A stretch of 64,000 bases of DNA. It comes from Neopararhizobium haloflavum (GTDB lineage Bacteria; Pseudomonadota; Alphaproteobacteria; Rhizobiales; Rhizobiaceae). Of this stretch, positions 1-9,933 are shown piece after piece. The notes beneath the pieces are model-generated. The model was not told where the DNA came from, did no database searches, and saw only the letters and a list, made by a program, of their open reading frames with translations. The stretch lies in the NCBI RefSeq assembly GCF_002750855.1, contig NZ_NWUC01000007.1, forward strand, positions 186,001-250,000, written 5' to 3'. The position numbers and the translations under genes are program-made. Within the stretch, counting starts at the first letter, position 1. Every line of letters starts with the position of its first letter.

Positions 1-88
1 CGACGGTGTAACCGGCGTCCTTCAACCCCTTGGAAATGGCCGCGCCGATACCGCGCGACCCTCCCGTGACGAGTGCCACTCGTGCCAT
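1..88 (-). CDS. phaB: Acetoacetyl-CoA reductase, N-terminal fragment (cut by window edge)
   Basis: Only the first 29 codons are in the window; the gene runs off the left edge. The visible N-terminus reads MARVALVTGGSRGIGAAI, the nucleotide-binding TGxxxGIG motif of short-chain dehydrogenases. Together with phaA directly upstream on the same strand (19 bp gap) this points to PhaB, the NADPH-dependent enzyme that reduces acetoacetyl-CoA to (R)-3-hydroxybutyryl-CoA for polyhydroxybutyrate. The SDR fold is seen; the exact substrate is inferred from the phaAB order. The start ATG at 86-88 has a GGGAGG-type ribosome site (AAGGGAGGACAGC) before it. Confidence 0.85.
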   Translation of the reverse strand, partial: MARVALVTGGSRGIGAAISKGLKDAGYTV

Positions 89-107
89 GCTGTCCTCCCT
101 TTTGTTG

Positions 108-1289
108 TCAGCGTTCCAAGCACATGGCGACGCCCATGCCGCCACCGATGCAAAGCGTTGCGAGACCCCTCTTCGCGTCGCGACGCTTCATTTCGAAGAG
201 CAGCGTGTTGAGGATGCGCGCGCCCGAGGCGCCGATCGGATGGCCGATGGCGATCGCGCCGCCGTTGACATTGACGATCTCCGGGTTCCATCCGAGATCC
301 TTGTTGACGGCACAGGCCTGTGCGGCGAAGGCCTCGTTGGCTTCGACGAGGTCGAGGTCGTCGACCTTCCAGCCCGCCTTTTCGAGCGCCTTGCGCGAAG
401 CCGGGATCGGTCCGGTTCCCATGATCTGGGGATCGACACCGGCTGTCGCCCAGGAAACGATCCGCGCCAGCGGTGTGATACCGCGCTTTTCGGCTTCCGC
501 CTCGCTCATCAGCACCGCAGCTGCCGCACCGTCATTGATCCCGGAAGCGTTGCCTGCGGTCACCGACCCTTCCTTGTCGAAAGCCGGCTTGAGCTTCTGC
601 ATTCCCTCGATCGTGGCGCCCTCGCGGATGTATTCGTCATTTTCCACGACAGTCTCGCCCTTGCGGGTCTTGACCGTGAACGGAATGATCTCGTCCTTGA
701 AACGACCCGCCTTCTGCGCAGCTTCCGCCTTGTTCTGCGAGGCGACGGCGAAAGCATCCTGATCGTCCCGCGACAACTGCCACTGACGGGCAACGTTCTC
801 GGCCGTGTTGCCCATGTGGTAGCCGTAGAACGCATCCATCAGGCCGTCCTTGATCATGGTGTCGACCATCTTGAAGTCGCCCATCTTCACGCCCGACCGC
901 AAATGCGCGCAGTGCGGCGCCATCGACATCGATTCCTGGCCACCCGCGACAATGACGTTCGCATCGCCGGTAGCGATCTGCTGCATACCGATAGCGACGG
1001 CGCGAAGGCCCGATCCGCAAAGCTGGTTCAGGCCCCAGGCGGTGGCCTCCTGCGGGATACCCGCCGCCATGGCCGCCTGGCGAGCCGGGTTCTGTCCCTG
1101 GCCGGCCGACAGAATCTGCCCCATGATGACTTCGTCCACGTCCTTGGGATCGACACCTGCCCGCTCCAGCGCGCCCTTGATCGCGGCGGCGCCAAGATCA
1201 TGCGCGGGCGTGTTGGCGAAAGCACCGTTGAAAGAGCCGACGGCGGTGCGTGCCGCGCTGGCAATGACGATCGATTGTCCGGAGGCCAT
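108..1289 (-). CDS. phaA: Acetyl-CoA C-acetyltransferase (beta-ketothiolase)
   Basis: 393-residue thiolase that condenses two acetyl-CoA to acetoacetyl-CoA, the first step of polyhydroxybutyrate synthesis. The acyl-accepting cysteine is in NQLCGSG (Cys91); the C-terminal catalytic motifs [14 protein letters not shown] (His) and CIGGGMG (Cys near 383) are intact, and the length is normal for the family. I chose the ATG at 1289 ([18 protein letters not shown]), which begins at the conserved thiolase N-terminus; the open frame continues upstream to 1484 without homology. It is followed by phaB in an apparent phaAB operon and faces the divergent phaR repressor gene. Confidence 0.95.
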   Translation of the reverse strand: MASGQSIVIASAARTAVGSFNGAFANTPAHDLGAAAIKGALERAGVDPKDVDEVIMGQILSAGQGQNPARQAAMAAGIPQEATAWGLNQLCGSGLRAVAIGMQQIATGDANVIVAGGQESMSMAPHCAHLRSGVKMGDFKMVDTMIKDGLMDAFYGYHMGNTAENVARQWQLSRDDQDAFAVASQNKAEAAQKAGRFKDEIIPFTVKTRKGETVVENDEYIREGATIEGMQKLKPAFDKEGSVTAGNASGINDGAAAAVLMSEAEAEKRGITPLARIVSWATAGVDPQIMGTGPIPASRKALEKAGWKVDDLDLVEANEAFAAQACAVNKDLGWNPEIVNVNGGAIAIGHPIGASGARILNTLLFEMKRRDAKRGLATLCIGGGMGVAMCLER

Positions 1290-1484
1290 GGTCTCATCCC
1301 GTTTTGATTGTGATGTTTCACCGGCTTTCGGCCGGCTGTCATGAAGCGTCTTTGCAACGAAACTGAACGAGCGCGCCGTCGGAGTCAAACCGATCTTGCA
1401 CTGCCGTGAAGAGCGGATGACGACCACAACCCGCGCGCAAAAAACGCTGCTGGGAGCAAGGCTTCGCCGCATCGCACAAAGCAT

Positions 1485-1536
1485 TTGTCATGCTGCGACG
1501 ATTTCGCATAGAGTTGAACATCAGCAGCAATGCTGA
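1485..1536 (+). promoter_or_regulatory. Candidate phaR promoter with palindromic operator
   Basis: In the phaA/phaR intergenic region TTGTCA (1485-1490) is followed after 16 bases by CATAGA (1507-1512), an acceptable sigma-70-like pair. Immediately downstream, where transcription would start, lies the perfect inverted repeat TCAGCA-GCAA-TGCTGA (1521-1536). PhaR-type repressors bind TGC-rich palindromes and repress their own gene, so this is a candidate autoregulatory site 30 bp ahead of the phaR start codon. The promoter assignment is an inference from spacing only. Confidence 0.4.
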
Positions 1537-1565
1537 CAGGCGCGTTTTGGTTGCAAGGGGAGAGC

Positions 1566-2159
1566 ATGGCCAAAAAGGACGGTGAGATCATCATCAAGAA
1601 ATACGCCAACCGGCGCCTCTACAACACCGACACGAGCACGTACGTAACCCTCGATGACCTGGCGGTAATGGTGAAGAATGGCGATGATTTCGTTGTTCAG
1701 GACGCCAAATCCGGAGACGACATCACACACTCCGTTCTCACGCAGATCATTTTCGAGCAGGAATCGAAAACGGGGAACACGCTTCTTCCGATTTCCTTTC
1801 TTCGCCAGTTGATCGCTTTCTACGGCGATCAAATGCAGATGGTGGTGCCGAGCTATCTCGAGCACTCCATGCATGCGTTCACGGCCCAGCAGGGTGAAAT
1901 GCGCGAAAAGATGGCCAAGGCCTTCGGCGACAATCCGATGGCGCGCAACATGCAGTTGCCGATGCAGATGGTCGAGGAGCAGGTGCGTCGCAACACGGAG
2001 ATATTCCAGCAGGCCATGCAGATGTTCTCACCGTTCGGTGGCGGGCAGCGTGAAGACAAGGACGCTGCCAAGCCGAAATCGAACGAAGGGCGCGACATCA
2101 ATGATCTGAAGGATCAGCTGCGCACGCTTCAGGAAAAGATCGACCGGCTCGGCGAATAA
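1566..2159 (+). CDS. phaR: Polyhydroxyalkanoate synthesis repressor PhaR
   Basis: 197-residue regulator. The N-terminal PHB_acc_N DNA-binding region is visible as IIIKKYANRRLYNTDTSTYV followed by LDDLAVMVK, and the middle carries the PHB accumulation domain (LTQIIFEQESK...LLPISFLRQLIAFYGDQMQ). The C-terminus has a charged, coiled-coil-like stretch (INDLKDQLRTLQEKIDRL). PhaR binds PHB granules and, when free, represses phasin genes and its own gene. The ATG at 1566 follows AAGGGGAGAGC. It is transcribed away from phaAB, the usual alphaproteobacterial arrangement. Confidence 0.95.
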   Translation: MAKKDGEIIIKKYANRRLYNTDTSTYVTLDDLAVMVKNGDDFVVQDAKSGDDITHSVLTQIIFEQESKTGNTLLPISFLRQLIAFYGDQMQMVVPSYLEHSMHAFTAQQGEMREKMAKAFGDNPMARNMQLPMQMVEEQVRRNTEIFQQAMQMFSPFGGGQREDKDAAKPKSNEGRDINDLKDQLRTLQEKIDRLGE

Positions 2160-2264
2160 CCTTTTCGTCTGGGGCAATTCAGTTTCAACGCCGGCGATCT
2201 GTCGCCCGCCCCGCGCGCGATGCATTCTCGCCGCGACGAATAGACAACATGAGAGGAAGACCAC

Positions 2265-2696
2265 GTGGCTGACATTTCGCTGAGCAAGGCCAACCGCATC
2301 ATCTCAGGATGCCTCGCAAAGGCGCGGGAGATGTCCTGGAAGCCGCTTGGGGTCGTGGTGCTGGACTCTGCCGGCCACATCAAGGCAAGCCAGCGCCAGG
2401 ACGGCGCCTCGATGTTGAGGATCGAGATGGGAGCCGGAAAGGCCTATGGCGCCCTGGCCATCGGCTCGGGCTCGCGCTGGCTCCACAACCAGGCCGAGAC
2501 CCGGCCCCATTTCTTGACAGGCATGGTCGGCGTTTCGGACAATCGGATATTGCCCGTACCCGGCGGTGTTCTGGTTCTCGACAAGCGCGGCACGATCATC
2601 GGCGCGGTCGGCATCAGCGGCGATACGGCGGACAATGACGAAGCGGCAGCGATCGCCGGCATCGAACACGCCGGCCTGACCGCGCAGGCAGACTGA
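2265..2696 (+). CDS. GlcG/HbpS-family (heme-degrading-type) protein
   Basis: 143-residue protein of the GlcG/HbpS family (formerly DUF336), recognised by GVVVLDSAGHIKASQRQDGAS near the N-terminus, the middle KAYGALAIGSGSR and the C-terminal VPGGVLVLDKRGTIIGAVGISGDT. Family members include heme-binding HbpS and proteins of glycolate-utilisation loci of unknown activity, so no reaction can be assigned. It has no signal peptide and should be cytoplasmic. The start is a GTG at 2265 preceded by GAGAGGAAGA; no better ATG exists upstream in frame. Confidence 0.8.
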   Translation: MADISLSKANRIISGCLAKAREMSWKPLGVVVLDSAGHIKASQRQDGASMLRIEMGAGKAYGALAIGSGSRWLHNQAETRPHFLTGMVGVSDNRILPVPGGVLVLDKRGTIIGAVGISGDTADNDEAAAIAGIEHAGLTAQAD

Positions 2697-2702
2697 CGGC
2701 GC

Positions 2703-3116
2703 TCAAAGGCCGATCGAAACGTCGCGCTGCGCCGAACGCAGCGCGACGGCAAATCCGGCGATCACATCGATGAAGGCGATCGCCATTAATATGAAGAAGA
2801 CGTCCGTCGCCGCACTTTGAAAAAGCAGGAATTCCACCAGGAAGACCACGAAGACCAGCAGCGACATCAGGTGGTCGAATATCTGGAAGCGCCCACCCCG
2901 TGTCGCTTTCAGGATTTCAATGAAAAGCATAGCGAGCGCGATGACGATGATGAGGTCGCCGAAGCTCATCGTCCAGACAGCACCGGAGATCATCTCCAGA
3001 CTGACGATCTGCCGCTCAAGCCATTGCGGGCCACCAAGGCCGATGAAGCCGAACATCGCGATGTTGTAGAACGCGAATGGCACGATCATGAGGGGCAGAG
3101 CAGCAAGCACGCGCAT
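2703..3116 (-). CDS. Small integral membrane protein, function unknown
   Basis: 137 residues with about four hydrophobic segments (roughly residues 5-27, 48-68, 82-103 and 105-127) joined by short loops; the loop after segment 2 is basic (KATRGGRFQIFDH). I recognise no catalytic motif. It is transcribed convergently with the GlcG-like gene (6 bp between the stops) and lies downstream of rpmF, from which it is separated by a terminator. Codon use matches its neighbours. Confidence 0.7.
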   Translation of the reverse strand: MRVLAALPLMIVPFAFYNIAMFGFIGLGGPQWLERQIVSLEMISGAVWTMSFGDLIIVIALAMLFIEILKATRGGRFQIFDHLMSLLVFVVFLVEFLLFQSAATDVFFILMAIAFIDVIAGFAVALRSAQRDVSIGL

Positions 3117-3154
3117 TCTCCGAACGCTGATCCGACGTTACGCCAAGGCTAACG

Positions 3155-3180
3155 CAAAAAGGCCGGCGACTGCCAGCCTT
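3155..3180 (-). terminator. Rho-independent terminator of rpmF
   Basis: Read on the minus strand, AAGGCTGGC pairs with GCCGGCCTT (nine base pairs, one G-U) around a 4-base loop and is followed directly by TTTTT. It lies 40 bp past the rpmF stop codon and separates rpmF from the downstream membrane-protein gene. Confidence 0.75.
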
Positions 3181-3220
3181 CACGCATCATCATGAATTCC
3201 CGCGCAAGCGCGAAAATCGA

Positions 3221-3406
3221 TCAGGCGTCGTCCTTGACGGCCAGGACCTGGCGACCGCGATACATGCCTGTCTTCAGGTCGATGTGGTGCGGACGGCGCA
3301 GTTCGCCGGAATTCTTGTCCTCGACATAGGTCGGGGTTTTCAGTGCGTCGGCCGAACGGCGCATGCCGCGCTTGGACGGCGTGGTCTTTCTTTTGGGTAC
3401 AGCCAT
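3221..3406 (-). CDS. rpmF: 50S ribosomal protein L32
   Basis: 61-residue basic protein beginning [20 protein letters not shown], the invariant L32 N-terminus, followed by the conserved [20 protein letters not shown]. It lacks the zinc-binding cysteines found in some L32 versions, as is usual in alphaproteobacteria. The ATG at 3404-3406 is used rather than the upstream in-frame ATG at 3418 because it matches the family start. Its leader contains an imperfect inverted repeat (ACGACC/GGTCGT around 3445-3464) of unknown role. Confidence 0.97.
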   Translation of the reverse strand: MAVPKRKTTPSKRGMRRSADALKTPTYVEDKNSGELRRPHHIDLKTGMYRGRQVLAVKDDA

Positions 3407-3566
3407 GGGACACTCCACTCACGGGGGGCAACGAAAGGACCCACGACCATCGTGTCGGTCGTATGCGTACGTTGCCGAATTCGGAAATCGGGCCGGTACA
3501 TACATGCTTGAGGGCGGTTTGACCAGCACCCGGCGCGATTTTTATCGACGGCGGAGCAGGCACGGA

Positions 3567-4214
3567 TCAGACCTCGTCCTCGGCCACGACCCACGGCTCC
3601 GCCCGAGCGGCGCGCTCCCACTCCTGCCAGGCTGGAAGTGCCTTGATACGCTCCATATACGAGAGGGCGATGCGGTCTTCCGTCAACTCGTACACGTCAA
3701 GCCGGTTGACGATCGGCGCGTACATCGCGTCGGCCGCGCTGAATGCGCCGAAGAGAAAGGGGCCGCCTGATCGTGAAATCGCCTCGAACCATGAGGTCAC
3801 GATGCGGCGGACATCGGCCTTGACCGCACACGACACAGAAATCGCCCGGCGCTCACGCCGCATGTTCATCGGACAGGCGGAGCGCAGAGCGTGAAAACCT
3901 GCATGCATCTCCGCAGCCATCGCACGGGCTGTCGCTTTTGCCCGAGGCTGGTCCGGCCACAATCCATGCTCGGGAAAGCGATCGGCGCAATAGTCGATGA
4001 TCGCCAGCGACTCCCACACCACAAGATCACCATCCTGCAAAACTGGAACACAACCGGTTGGGGAGAAGCGCCGAAACGCGGCATTGCCGGAGGGAAAGTC
4101 GAATGGAACAAGGTTCTCGACGAACTCGATCTTCGCAACCCGCATGGCAATCCACGGGCGGAAGGACCAGGAAGAGTAATTCTTGTTGGCGATATGAAGT
4201 GTGAGCTGCGCCAT
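3567..4214 (-). CDS. Glutathione S-transferase family protein
   Basis: About 215 residues. The N-terminal thioredoxin-fold begins LTLHIANKNYSSWSFRPWI, with serines in the position of the catalytic Ser of zeta/theta-like GSTs, and the glutathione-binding GCVPVLQDGDLVVWESLAIIDY (VPVL, ES) follows. The all-alpha C-terminal domain covers roughly residues 85-215. The substrate is unknown. Start choice is uncertain: ATGs at 4214 and 4226 are both possible; AGAAGG sits only one base before the latter, so I prefer 4214, which also gives the shorter family-type N-terminus. Confidence 0.88.
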   Translation of the reverse strand: MAQLTLHIANKNYSSWSFRPWIAMRVAKIEFVENLVPFDFPSGNAAFRRFSPTGCVPVLQDGDLVVWESLAIIDYCADRFPEHGLWPDQPRAKATARAMAAEMHAGFHALRSACPMNMRRERRAISVSCAVKADVRRIVTSWFEAISRSGGPFLFGAFSAADAMYAPIVNRLDVYELTEDRIALSYMERIKALPAWQEWERAARAEPWVVAEDEV

Positions 4215-4289
4215 CGGGTGTTTCATGCCTTCTGAGGAAAGCCGCAAGACTACGCGGAGACGAGACTTTCACTAGTCAATTCGCCGCGA

Positions 4290-5039
4290 TCACCCATAAA
4301 GGCACTTGATATATGCGCCAGACTGGCGCGCACGCGCCTCGATATTGCCCGCCAGACGGCGCAAACCTGCAGAGGGTGCTGCCGGGTCACGTTCATGAGG
4401 ATTGGGCAATGTCACCGCCAGAAGCGCCGACTGCGATGGCGACAGCTGGCTGGCGGGCACACCGAAATGGTGTTGTGCAGCGGCTCCGATCCCGTAGACG
4501 CCCGGCGCCCATTCGGCAATATTGAGATAGAGTTCCATAGTGCGCTGCTTGGTCCAAACATAGTCTGCCGAAAGCGCCAGGGGCACTTCCAGCGCTTTGC
4601 GAACGAACGACCGGCCCGGCCACAGGAACAGGTTCTTGGCCGTCTGCATGGCAATGGTGCTCGCCCCGCGCGTGCGCTCGCCCGCCATCGCCCCGTCCAG
4701 AACCGTGTTGAACGCATCCCAGTCGATGCCGTCATGGGCGCAGAACCGGCCATCTTCGGACATCATGACCGACTGGACCAGCACAGGTGCGATCGCGTCG
4801 AAATCGACCCACTCGCGCCGGAACTCCCGCCCGGTCACAAGGTCGGCCAGCATCAGCGTCGAGACCGGTCGCACGCTCTCCATCCGGTATATCGGCAAGA
4901 GCAGGTAAGGCAGAAGCGCGATCAGGACCAAAAGAAGGACGGCACGCCGGACCAAGCGGCCGATGAAGCTGCCTTTGCGGCGGCGACGCGGCAATGCCGG
5001 CTCCTCTTCGAAATTCTCGGCGAAATGCCGTTCTCTCAT
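4290..5039 (-). CDS. mtgA: Monofunctional biosynthetic peptidoglycan transglycosylase
   Basis: Membrane-anchored GT51 glycosyltransferase that polymerises lipid II into glycan strands. A basic N-terminus precedes one transmembrane helix (RRAVLLLVLIALLPYLLLPI). The GT51 motifs are present: SEDGRFCAHDGIDWDA (the catalytic-Glu EDxxFxxHxG motif), GASTIAMQTAKNLFLWPGRS and the second-Glu region RTMELYLNIAEWAPGVYGI. There is no transpeptidase domain. Length (249 residues) is typical. A GTG at 5057 would add six residues; the ATG at 5039 is preferred. Divergent from ispA. Confidence 0.93.
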   Translation of the reverse strand: MRERHFAENFEEEPALPRRRRKGSFIGRLVRRAVLLLVLIALLPYLLLPIYRMESVRPVSTLMLADLVTGREFRREWVDFDAIAPVLVQSVMMSEDGRFCAHDGIDWDAFNTVLDGAMAGERTRGASTIAMQTAKNLFLWPGRSFVRKALEVPLALSADYVWTKQRTMELYLNIAEWAPGVYGIGAAAQHHFGVPASQLSPSQSALLAVTLPNPHERDPAAPSAGLRRLAGNIEARARQSGAYIKCLYG

Positions 5040-5175
5040 TCGTCGTGCCAATCGCACGCCCTTTCAGCGACGCGTATCCTTCCTCATAACCACCCCTCAG
5101 GGTCAAGGCCAGCATGTTGGATGGGAGAGCCAAGAAAACATTGCCGATGCGATTGCGAAATGCCATGAGGCGCGC

Positions 5176-6099
5176 ATGGACACGGCCGCAATCGACTTCG
5201 AACAGAAACTTGCCCTCTCGTCCGTGTCGGTGGAGGCGCGGCTTGCTGCCCACCTCCATGTGCATGCCGCGAACGACGAAATTGCACGCCCCGAGCGCCT
5301 GCTCGGCGCCATGCGCTACGCCGTCCTCAATGGCGGCAAACGGCTGCGCCCGTTTCTGGTTCTGGAATCCACACGGCTCCTTACCGACGATGCTGCACTT
5401 CTCAATGCCGCTCTGGACGTTGCGGCGGCTCTCGAATGTGTCCACTGCTATTCGCTTGTGCATGATGATCTGCCGGCGATGGACGACGACGCCCTGCGGC
5501 GGGGAATGCCGACGCTGCACGTCGCCTTCGACGAGGCAACGGCGATCCTGGCCGGCGATGCACTTCTGACGCTCGCCTTCGACATATTGGCGGCTGGCGC
5601 GGACACGCTGCCGTCCGATCGGTCCCTGTCACTCGTGCGCGCCCTTTCGCGCGCCGCTGGTCTCGGCGGCATGGCGGGTGGTCAGATGCTCGATCTCCAG
5701 GCGGAACGCGAGCAGCCGGACGAAGCCGGCATCATCCGGCTGCAAGCCATGAAGACCGGCGCGCTGATCCGCTTTGCATGCGAGGCGGGGGCGATCCTGA
5801 CAGGAGCGACAGCCGAACACCGCACGCGCCTTCGCCAGTTCGGAGAAACGATCGGGCTTGCCTTCCAGCTTGCCGACGATCTTCTCGACGTGACCGCCGA
5901 TGCGAGTGATCTTGGCAAGGCCACCGGCAAGGATCAGGATCGTGGCAAGGCCACGCTGGTGTCGATGCACGGTGCGCAATGGGCGGCCCGGCAGTTGGAT
6001 GGCCTTGTCGCAGAAGCGCAGAGCCTGCTGACCCCTTTCACTGGGCGCGCGCTGACCCTCAACGAAACGGCTCGCTTCGTCGCCAATCGCAAACGCTAA
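5176..6099 (+). CDS. ispA: Geranyl/farnesyl diphosphate synthase
   Basis: 307-residue trans-polyprenyl diphosphate synthase. It carries the GGKRLRP substrate site, the first aspartate-rich motif DDLPAMDDD (from residue 97), the LAGDALL segment and the second aspartate-rich motif DDLLD (234-238). It extends dimethylallyl diphosphate with isopentenyl diphosphate to farnesyl diphosphate for quinones, undecaprenol and hopanoids. The ATG at 5176 is preceded by TGAGG. Chain length (C10, C15 or C20) cannot be told from motifs alone; FPP synthase is the likeliest. ispG of the same pathway lies 2.6 kb away on the other strand. Confidence 0.92.
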   Translation: MDTAAIDFEQKLALSSVSVEARLAAHLHVHAANDEIARPERLLGAMRYAVLNGGKRLRPFLVLESTRLLTDDAALLNAALDVAAALECVHCYSLVHDDLPAMDDDALRRGMPTLHVAFDEATAILAGDALLTLAFDILAAGADTLPSDRSLSLVRALSRAAGLGGMAGGQMLDLQAEREQPDEAGIIRLQAMKTGALIRFACEAGAILTGATAEHRTRLRQFGETIGLAFQLADDLLDVTADASDLGKATGKDQDRGKATLVSMHGAQWAARQLDGLVAEAQSLLTPFTGRALTLNETARFVANRKR

Positions 6100-6208
6100 C
6101 GTCGGATCATCGCCGCACGACAACCGGAAATGGTGAACGCCGACCGCCTCCACGCTTTGTTAACCTTGACCGTCGATCCTTGCGCGGGGCAACAGTCGGG
6201 GCAATTCC

Positions 6209-8677
6209 TTGCAGGCGAATCGGTATTTCAGTCGAACGAGCGTCTCCACCTGGGCGCTCAGGATCGGCTATCTCACGGCGTTGGCTCTGATCGGCGCAAT
6301 TTGTGCGTATTTTTTCGTTCAGCAGCGCAATCAGAACATCCAGACCAACCGTGTAGGCGCTCTGGCCGAAGAATTCGCGATCCTCGATGCCGAACTGACC
6401 GACATCAGCTATCAGGCCGAAAGCGTCGCCAACCGGTTCTCTTCCGAAATGCCGACTCTCAGCTTGCAGGCCCGACGCATGTCCGGTGCGGAGCGTCGCG
6501 CGTTCATGGCGAGCCAGCCCGTCCCTTCGCAGGTCAAATCCGCCAAGACCGGTCTCCTCTATCGGCTCGGCCAGGCCAACAAGTCCTTCGACGCCCTCCG
6601 CGTTCATTGGCGAGATGTGACGCCCGGACTGCGCGAGCGTATCCTCTCCAATGCCCGGTACATGCCGCACAATGAGCCCTTCCAGACCTACGCGCGCCTG
6701 CTCGATGCCAGCCGGCTGGAAGAAGCCGTTTCCGAATACGATTTGCACTGGTCGGCAAAGGAATTTCAGTCGCTCTACGAAAACAATGTTTCGCTATCGA
6801 CTCGCCATGCACAGGCGGAGATTCGAGGGTATCTGGAAGATCTTTCGCGCAAGCAGGGCAACAGCCTCGCGCATTTCTTTCTGATCACCCTCGCAGCGCT
6901 CGCCGCACTACTGCTGCTGGTATTCATTCCCGTCGACATCGCGATCCAGAGGATGATGCGCAGGCTTGCGAAAAAGACCGCCGAAGCGGATCAGGCGATG
7001 ATCAAGGCGCTTGCGGCGGACAGGGCCAAATCGGAGTTTCTGGCCAATATGAGCCACGAAATCCGCACCCCGATGAACGGCGTTCTGGGCATGGCAGAGC
7101 TTCTCTCCAAGACCGATCTCAATGCCCGCCAACGCACCTTTGCGGACGTCATCGTCAAGTCCGGCAACGCTCTCCTGACGATCATCAACGATATTCTCGA
7201 CTTCTCCAAGATCGACGCCAACCAGATCGAACTCGATCCTGCCCCGTTCAACCTGCCCGAAACGGTGGAAGATGTCGCGACACTCGTGTCCGGCCGGGTC
7301 GCGGAGAAGGACCTGGAACTGATCGTACGCGTTCAACCGGACCTGCCGCAGACATTGGCCGGTGACGTCGGCCGGCTGCGGCAGGTCCTGACAAACCTCG
7401 TCGGCAACGCCGTTAAATTCACCGAGGTGGGGCATGTCCTCGTCGACGTATCCGGACGCGTTTCGGAGCGCCGAGCCACGCTCACCTTCACCATCGAGGA
7501 TACCGGCATCGGCATACCCGAGAGCCAGTTGCAGAGCGTGTTCGAAAAGTTCAGCCAGGTCGACGCATCTTCAACGCGCCGCCATGAAGGAACCGGCCTT
7601 GGACTTGCCATCGCAAGGCGCCTCGTCCAGCTCATGGGCGGCGACATCGGCGCCTCCAGCGAAGTCGGCAAAGGATCCCGTTTCGGCTTCACGATCGATC
7701 TGCCCGTCCATGAACACGCCGTTTCACGCCGCATTGTGGCACCGATGGATATCTCCGGCGCGGGAATCCTGATTATCGAAGACAATGCCGTGAACCGCGC
7801 CATCCTGATCGAGCAGTTCGAAAGCTGGAACTTCGATTGCGCCGCCGTTGAAGACGGGCCATCAGGCATCGCCTTCCTGCGCCAGGCTCACGCGATGGGC
7901 GCAAGCGTCGATCTTGTCGTCCTCGACTACCAGATGCCGGACATGACGGGCGCCGATGTCGCTGAGATCATCCGCAGCGAGCCGAACATCGCCGCAACGC
8001 CGATCATGGTCCTCTCGTCGGTAGACCAGGTTGAAAACATGCGTTTTGTGCGTGAGCTTGCGATCGAAGCGCACCTCAGCAAACCGACCCGTTCATCGCT
8101 GCTCCTGGAGACGGTGACCTCCATCATTCAGACGCGCCGCGCGGGTGCTGCGGAGCGGGCCGTGACCGTGGTGCCGGATGCCCCAACGCCGGCTGAACCA
8201 AGACGCCCCGCCAAGGATGTCACACAGGCAACGCAGCCGCCGCAAACGCACGCTCCGACAGAAGCGGCAGACCAGCGCCGGATCGACATCCTCGTCGCCG
8301 AAGATAACGAGGTGAACCAAATCGTCTTCACGCAGGCGCTGGAGGAGTTGCCCCACAGCTTCAAGATCGTCGGCAATGGCCGGTTGGCCCTGATGAAGTG
8401 GGAACTCCTTCGTCCGGCGCTGATCCTCATGGACGTCTCCATGCCGGAGATGAACGGCCACGAAGCCACGATGGAAATCCGCAAGAGGGAAAAAGCGCTC
8501 GACTTGCCACGCACGCCGATCGTCGGCATCACCGCACATGCGCTCAAGGGCGATCGCGAGAAATGCCTTGAAGCGGGAATGGACGACTACATGTCCAAGC
8601 CCATCTCGCCGGACATGCTGGCATCAAAGATCGCCCATTGGCTGGAGGAGCGCAGTTCCGTCCGCCGCAGGGCTTAG
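6209..8677 (+). CDS. Hybrid sensor histidine kinase with two receiver domains
   Basis: 822 residues. TM1 about 16-38, a helical periplasmic region about 39-220, TM2 about 221-243, then a short coiled linker, HisKA with phospho-acceptor His283 in [12 protein letters not shown], HATPase_c (N box [11 protein letters not shown]1 DTGIGIP, G2 GTGLGLAI), receiver 1 (about 518-640, acceptor Asp573 in [10 protein letters not shown]) and receiver 2 (about 692-812, Asp742 in [13 protein letters not shown]). Stimulus and partners are unknown; no Hpt domain is encoded nearby. It starts with TTG (6209); no ATG exists before TM1. Its TAG stop overlaps the stop of convergent ispG (shared TTAG). Confidence 0.9.
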   Translation: MQANRYFSRTSVSTWALRIGYLTALALIGAICAYFFVQQRNQNIQTNRVGALAEEFAILDAELTDISYQAESVANRFSSEMPTLSLQARRMSGAERRAFMASQPVPSQVKSAKTGLLYRLGQANKSFDALRVHWRDVTPGLRERILSNARYMPHNEPFQTYARLLDASRLEEAVSEYDLHWSAKEFQSLYENNVSLSTRHAQAEIRGYLEDLSRKQGNSLAHFFLITLAALAALLLLVFIPVDIAIQRMMRRLAKKTAEADQAMIKALAADRAKSEFLANMSHEIRTPMNGVLGMAELLSKTDLNARQRTFADVIVKSGNALLTIINDILDFSKIDANQIELDPAPFNLPETVEDVATLVSGRVAEKDLELIVRVQPDLPQTLAGDVGRLRQVLTNLVGNAVKFTEVGHVLVDVSGRVSERRATLTFTIEDTGIGIPESQLQSVFEKFSQVDASSTRRHEGTGLGLAIARRLVQLMGGDIGASSEVGKGSRFGFTIDLPVHEHAVSRRIVAPMDISGAGILIIEDNAVNRAILIEQFESWNFDCAAVEDGPSGIAFLRQAHAMGASVDLVVLDYQMPDMTGADVAEIIRSEPNIAATPIMVLSSVDQVENMRFVRELAIEAHLSKPTRSSLLLETVTSIIQTRRAGAAERAVTVVPDAPTPAEPRRPAKDVTQATQPPQTHAPTEAADQRRIDILVAEDNEVNQIVFTQALEELPHSFKIVGNGRLALMKWELLRPALILMDVSMPEMNGHEATMEIRKREKALDLPRTPIVGITAHALKGDREKCLEAGMDDYMSKPISPDMLASKIAHWLEERSSVRRRA

Positions 8678-9933
8678 TGCCGACCTTCCCCGCGTCCGAA
8701 ACGCTGCTCGATATATTCCGCCACCATCGCCTGGAAATCATTGGCGATCGTCGGTCCGCGCAGGGTCTTGGCCTTCTTGCCGTCGATGAAAACCGGAGCC
8801 GCCGGGCTTTCCCCCGTACCGGGTAATGAAATGCCGATATCCGCGTGCTTTGATTCGCCCGGACCATTGACGATGCATCCCATGACGGCGACCTGCAGGG
8901 CCTCGACCCCGGGATAACGCTCGCGCCAGACGGGCATGTTCGTCCTCAGATCCCGCTCGATCGTCTGGGCCAGTTCCTGAAAGACCGTCGATGTCGTACG
9001 CCCGCAACCTGGGCAGGCGGCGACAACTGGCAGAAACTGGCGGAACCCCATCGTCTGCAGGAGTTCCTGCGCCACCTGGACTTCCCGGGTACGATCCCCA
9101 TTCGGCTCCGGTGTCAGCGAAATCCGGATCGTGTCGCCTACGCCCTGCTGCAGCACGATGCCCATCGCGGCCGCCGACGCGACGATGCCCTTGGTGCCCA
9201 TTCCGGCCTCTGTCAGACCGAGATGCAGGGCGTGATCGGTGCGCCGCGCCAGTTCGAGATTGACTGCAATGAGATCCTGCACCTGGCTCACCTTGGCCGA
9301 CAGGATGATACGATTGCGTGGCAGGCCGATCTCTTCGGCAAGGCTGGCCGACAGGAGCGCGGACTGCACGATCGCCTCGCGCGTGACCTCTTGCGCCGTC
9401 AAAGGCGAGCCCCTGTCCTGATTGTCGTCCATGAGCCGTGTCAGAAGCTCCTGGTCGAGCGAACCCCAATTGACGCCGATCCGTACCGGCTTGTCATGAC
9501 GAATGGCCGTCTCGATGATGGCGGCGAACTGACGATCCTTCTTGTCCTTGAAGCCTACATTGCCGGGATTGATCCGATATTTGGCCAAGGCCGCTGCACA
9601 GTCTGGATGCTCGGCGAGAAGCGTGTGGCCGATATAGTGAAAATCGCCGACGAGCGGCACGTCGACCCCGAGCCGGTCGAGACGCTCCCTGATGCGCGGC
9701 ACGGCGCGCGCGCTCTCCGCCCGATCAACCGTAATGCGAACGATCTCGGAGCCCGCCTTGTGCAATGCGGCAACCTGCGCGACCGTCTGGTCGATATCAG
9801 CCGTGTCGGTGTTGGTCATGGACTGGACGACCACCGGCGCGCCACCCCCGACCATGACGCCGCCCACGTCAACTGCCACCGAGGCGCGGCGCCTGAGCGG
9901 CTCGGTCAGGAATGTTTCAGTCTTGTCAAGCAT
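8674..9933 (-). CDS. ispG: 4-hydroxy-3-methylbut-2-en-1-yl diphosphate synthase (GcpE)
   Basis: 419-residue [4Fe-4S] enzyme of the MEP isoprenoid pathway that converts methylerythritol cyclodiphosphate to HMBPP. The cluster cysteines are Cys307 and Cys310 in ACPGCGR and Cys353 in [10 protein letters not shown]; the TIM-barrel motif MTNTDTADI and the NPGNVGF and GVNWGSLD segments are intact. The ATG at 9933 is the family start but has only a weak ribosome site; a short leader ORF ends 6 bases inside the gene (see the leader feature). Converges on the hybrid kinase gene. Confidence 0.96.
   Translation of the reverse strand: MLDKTETFLTEPLRRRASVAVDVGGVMVGGGAPVVVQSMTNTDTADIDQTVAQVAALHKAGSEIVRITVDRAESARAVPRIRERLDRLGVDVPLVGDFHYIGHTLLAEHPDCAAALAKYRINPGNVGFKDKKDRQFAAIIETAIRHDKPVRIGVNWGSLDQELLTRLMDDNQDRGSPLTAQEVTREAIVQSALLSASLAEEIGLPRNRIILSAKVSQVQDLIAVNLELARRTDHALHLGLTEAGMGTKGIVASAAAMGIVLQQGVGDTIRISLTPEPNGDRTREVQVAQELLQTMGFRQFLPVVAACPGCGRTTSTVFQELAQTIERDLRTNMPVWRERYPGVEALQVAVMGCIVNGPGESKHADIGISLPGTGESPAAPVFIDGKKAKTLRGPTIANDFQAMVAEYIEQRFGRGEGRH

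Noticed and set aside
30-1307. Long open frame (425 codons) opposite phaA
   Set aside because: It is an antisense shadow of a clear thiolase gene; its translation has no recognisable domain and an arginine/histidine-rich composition typical of GC-rich reverse frames.
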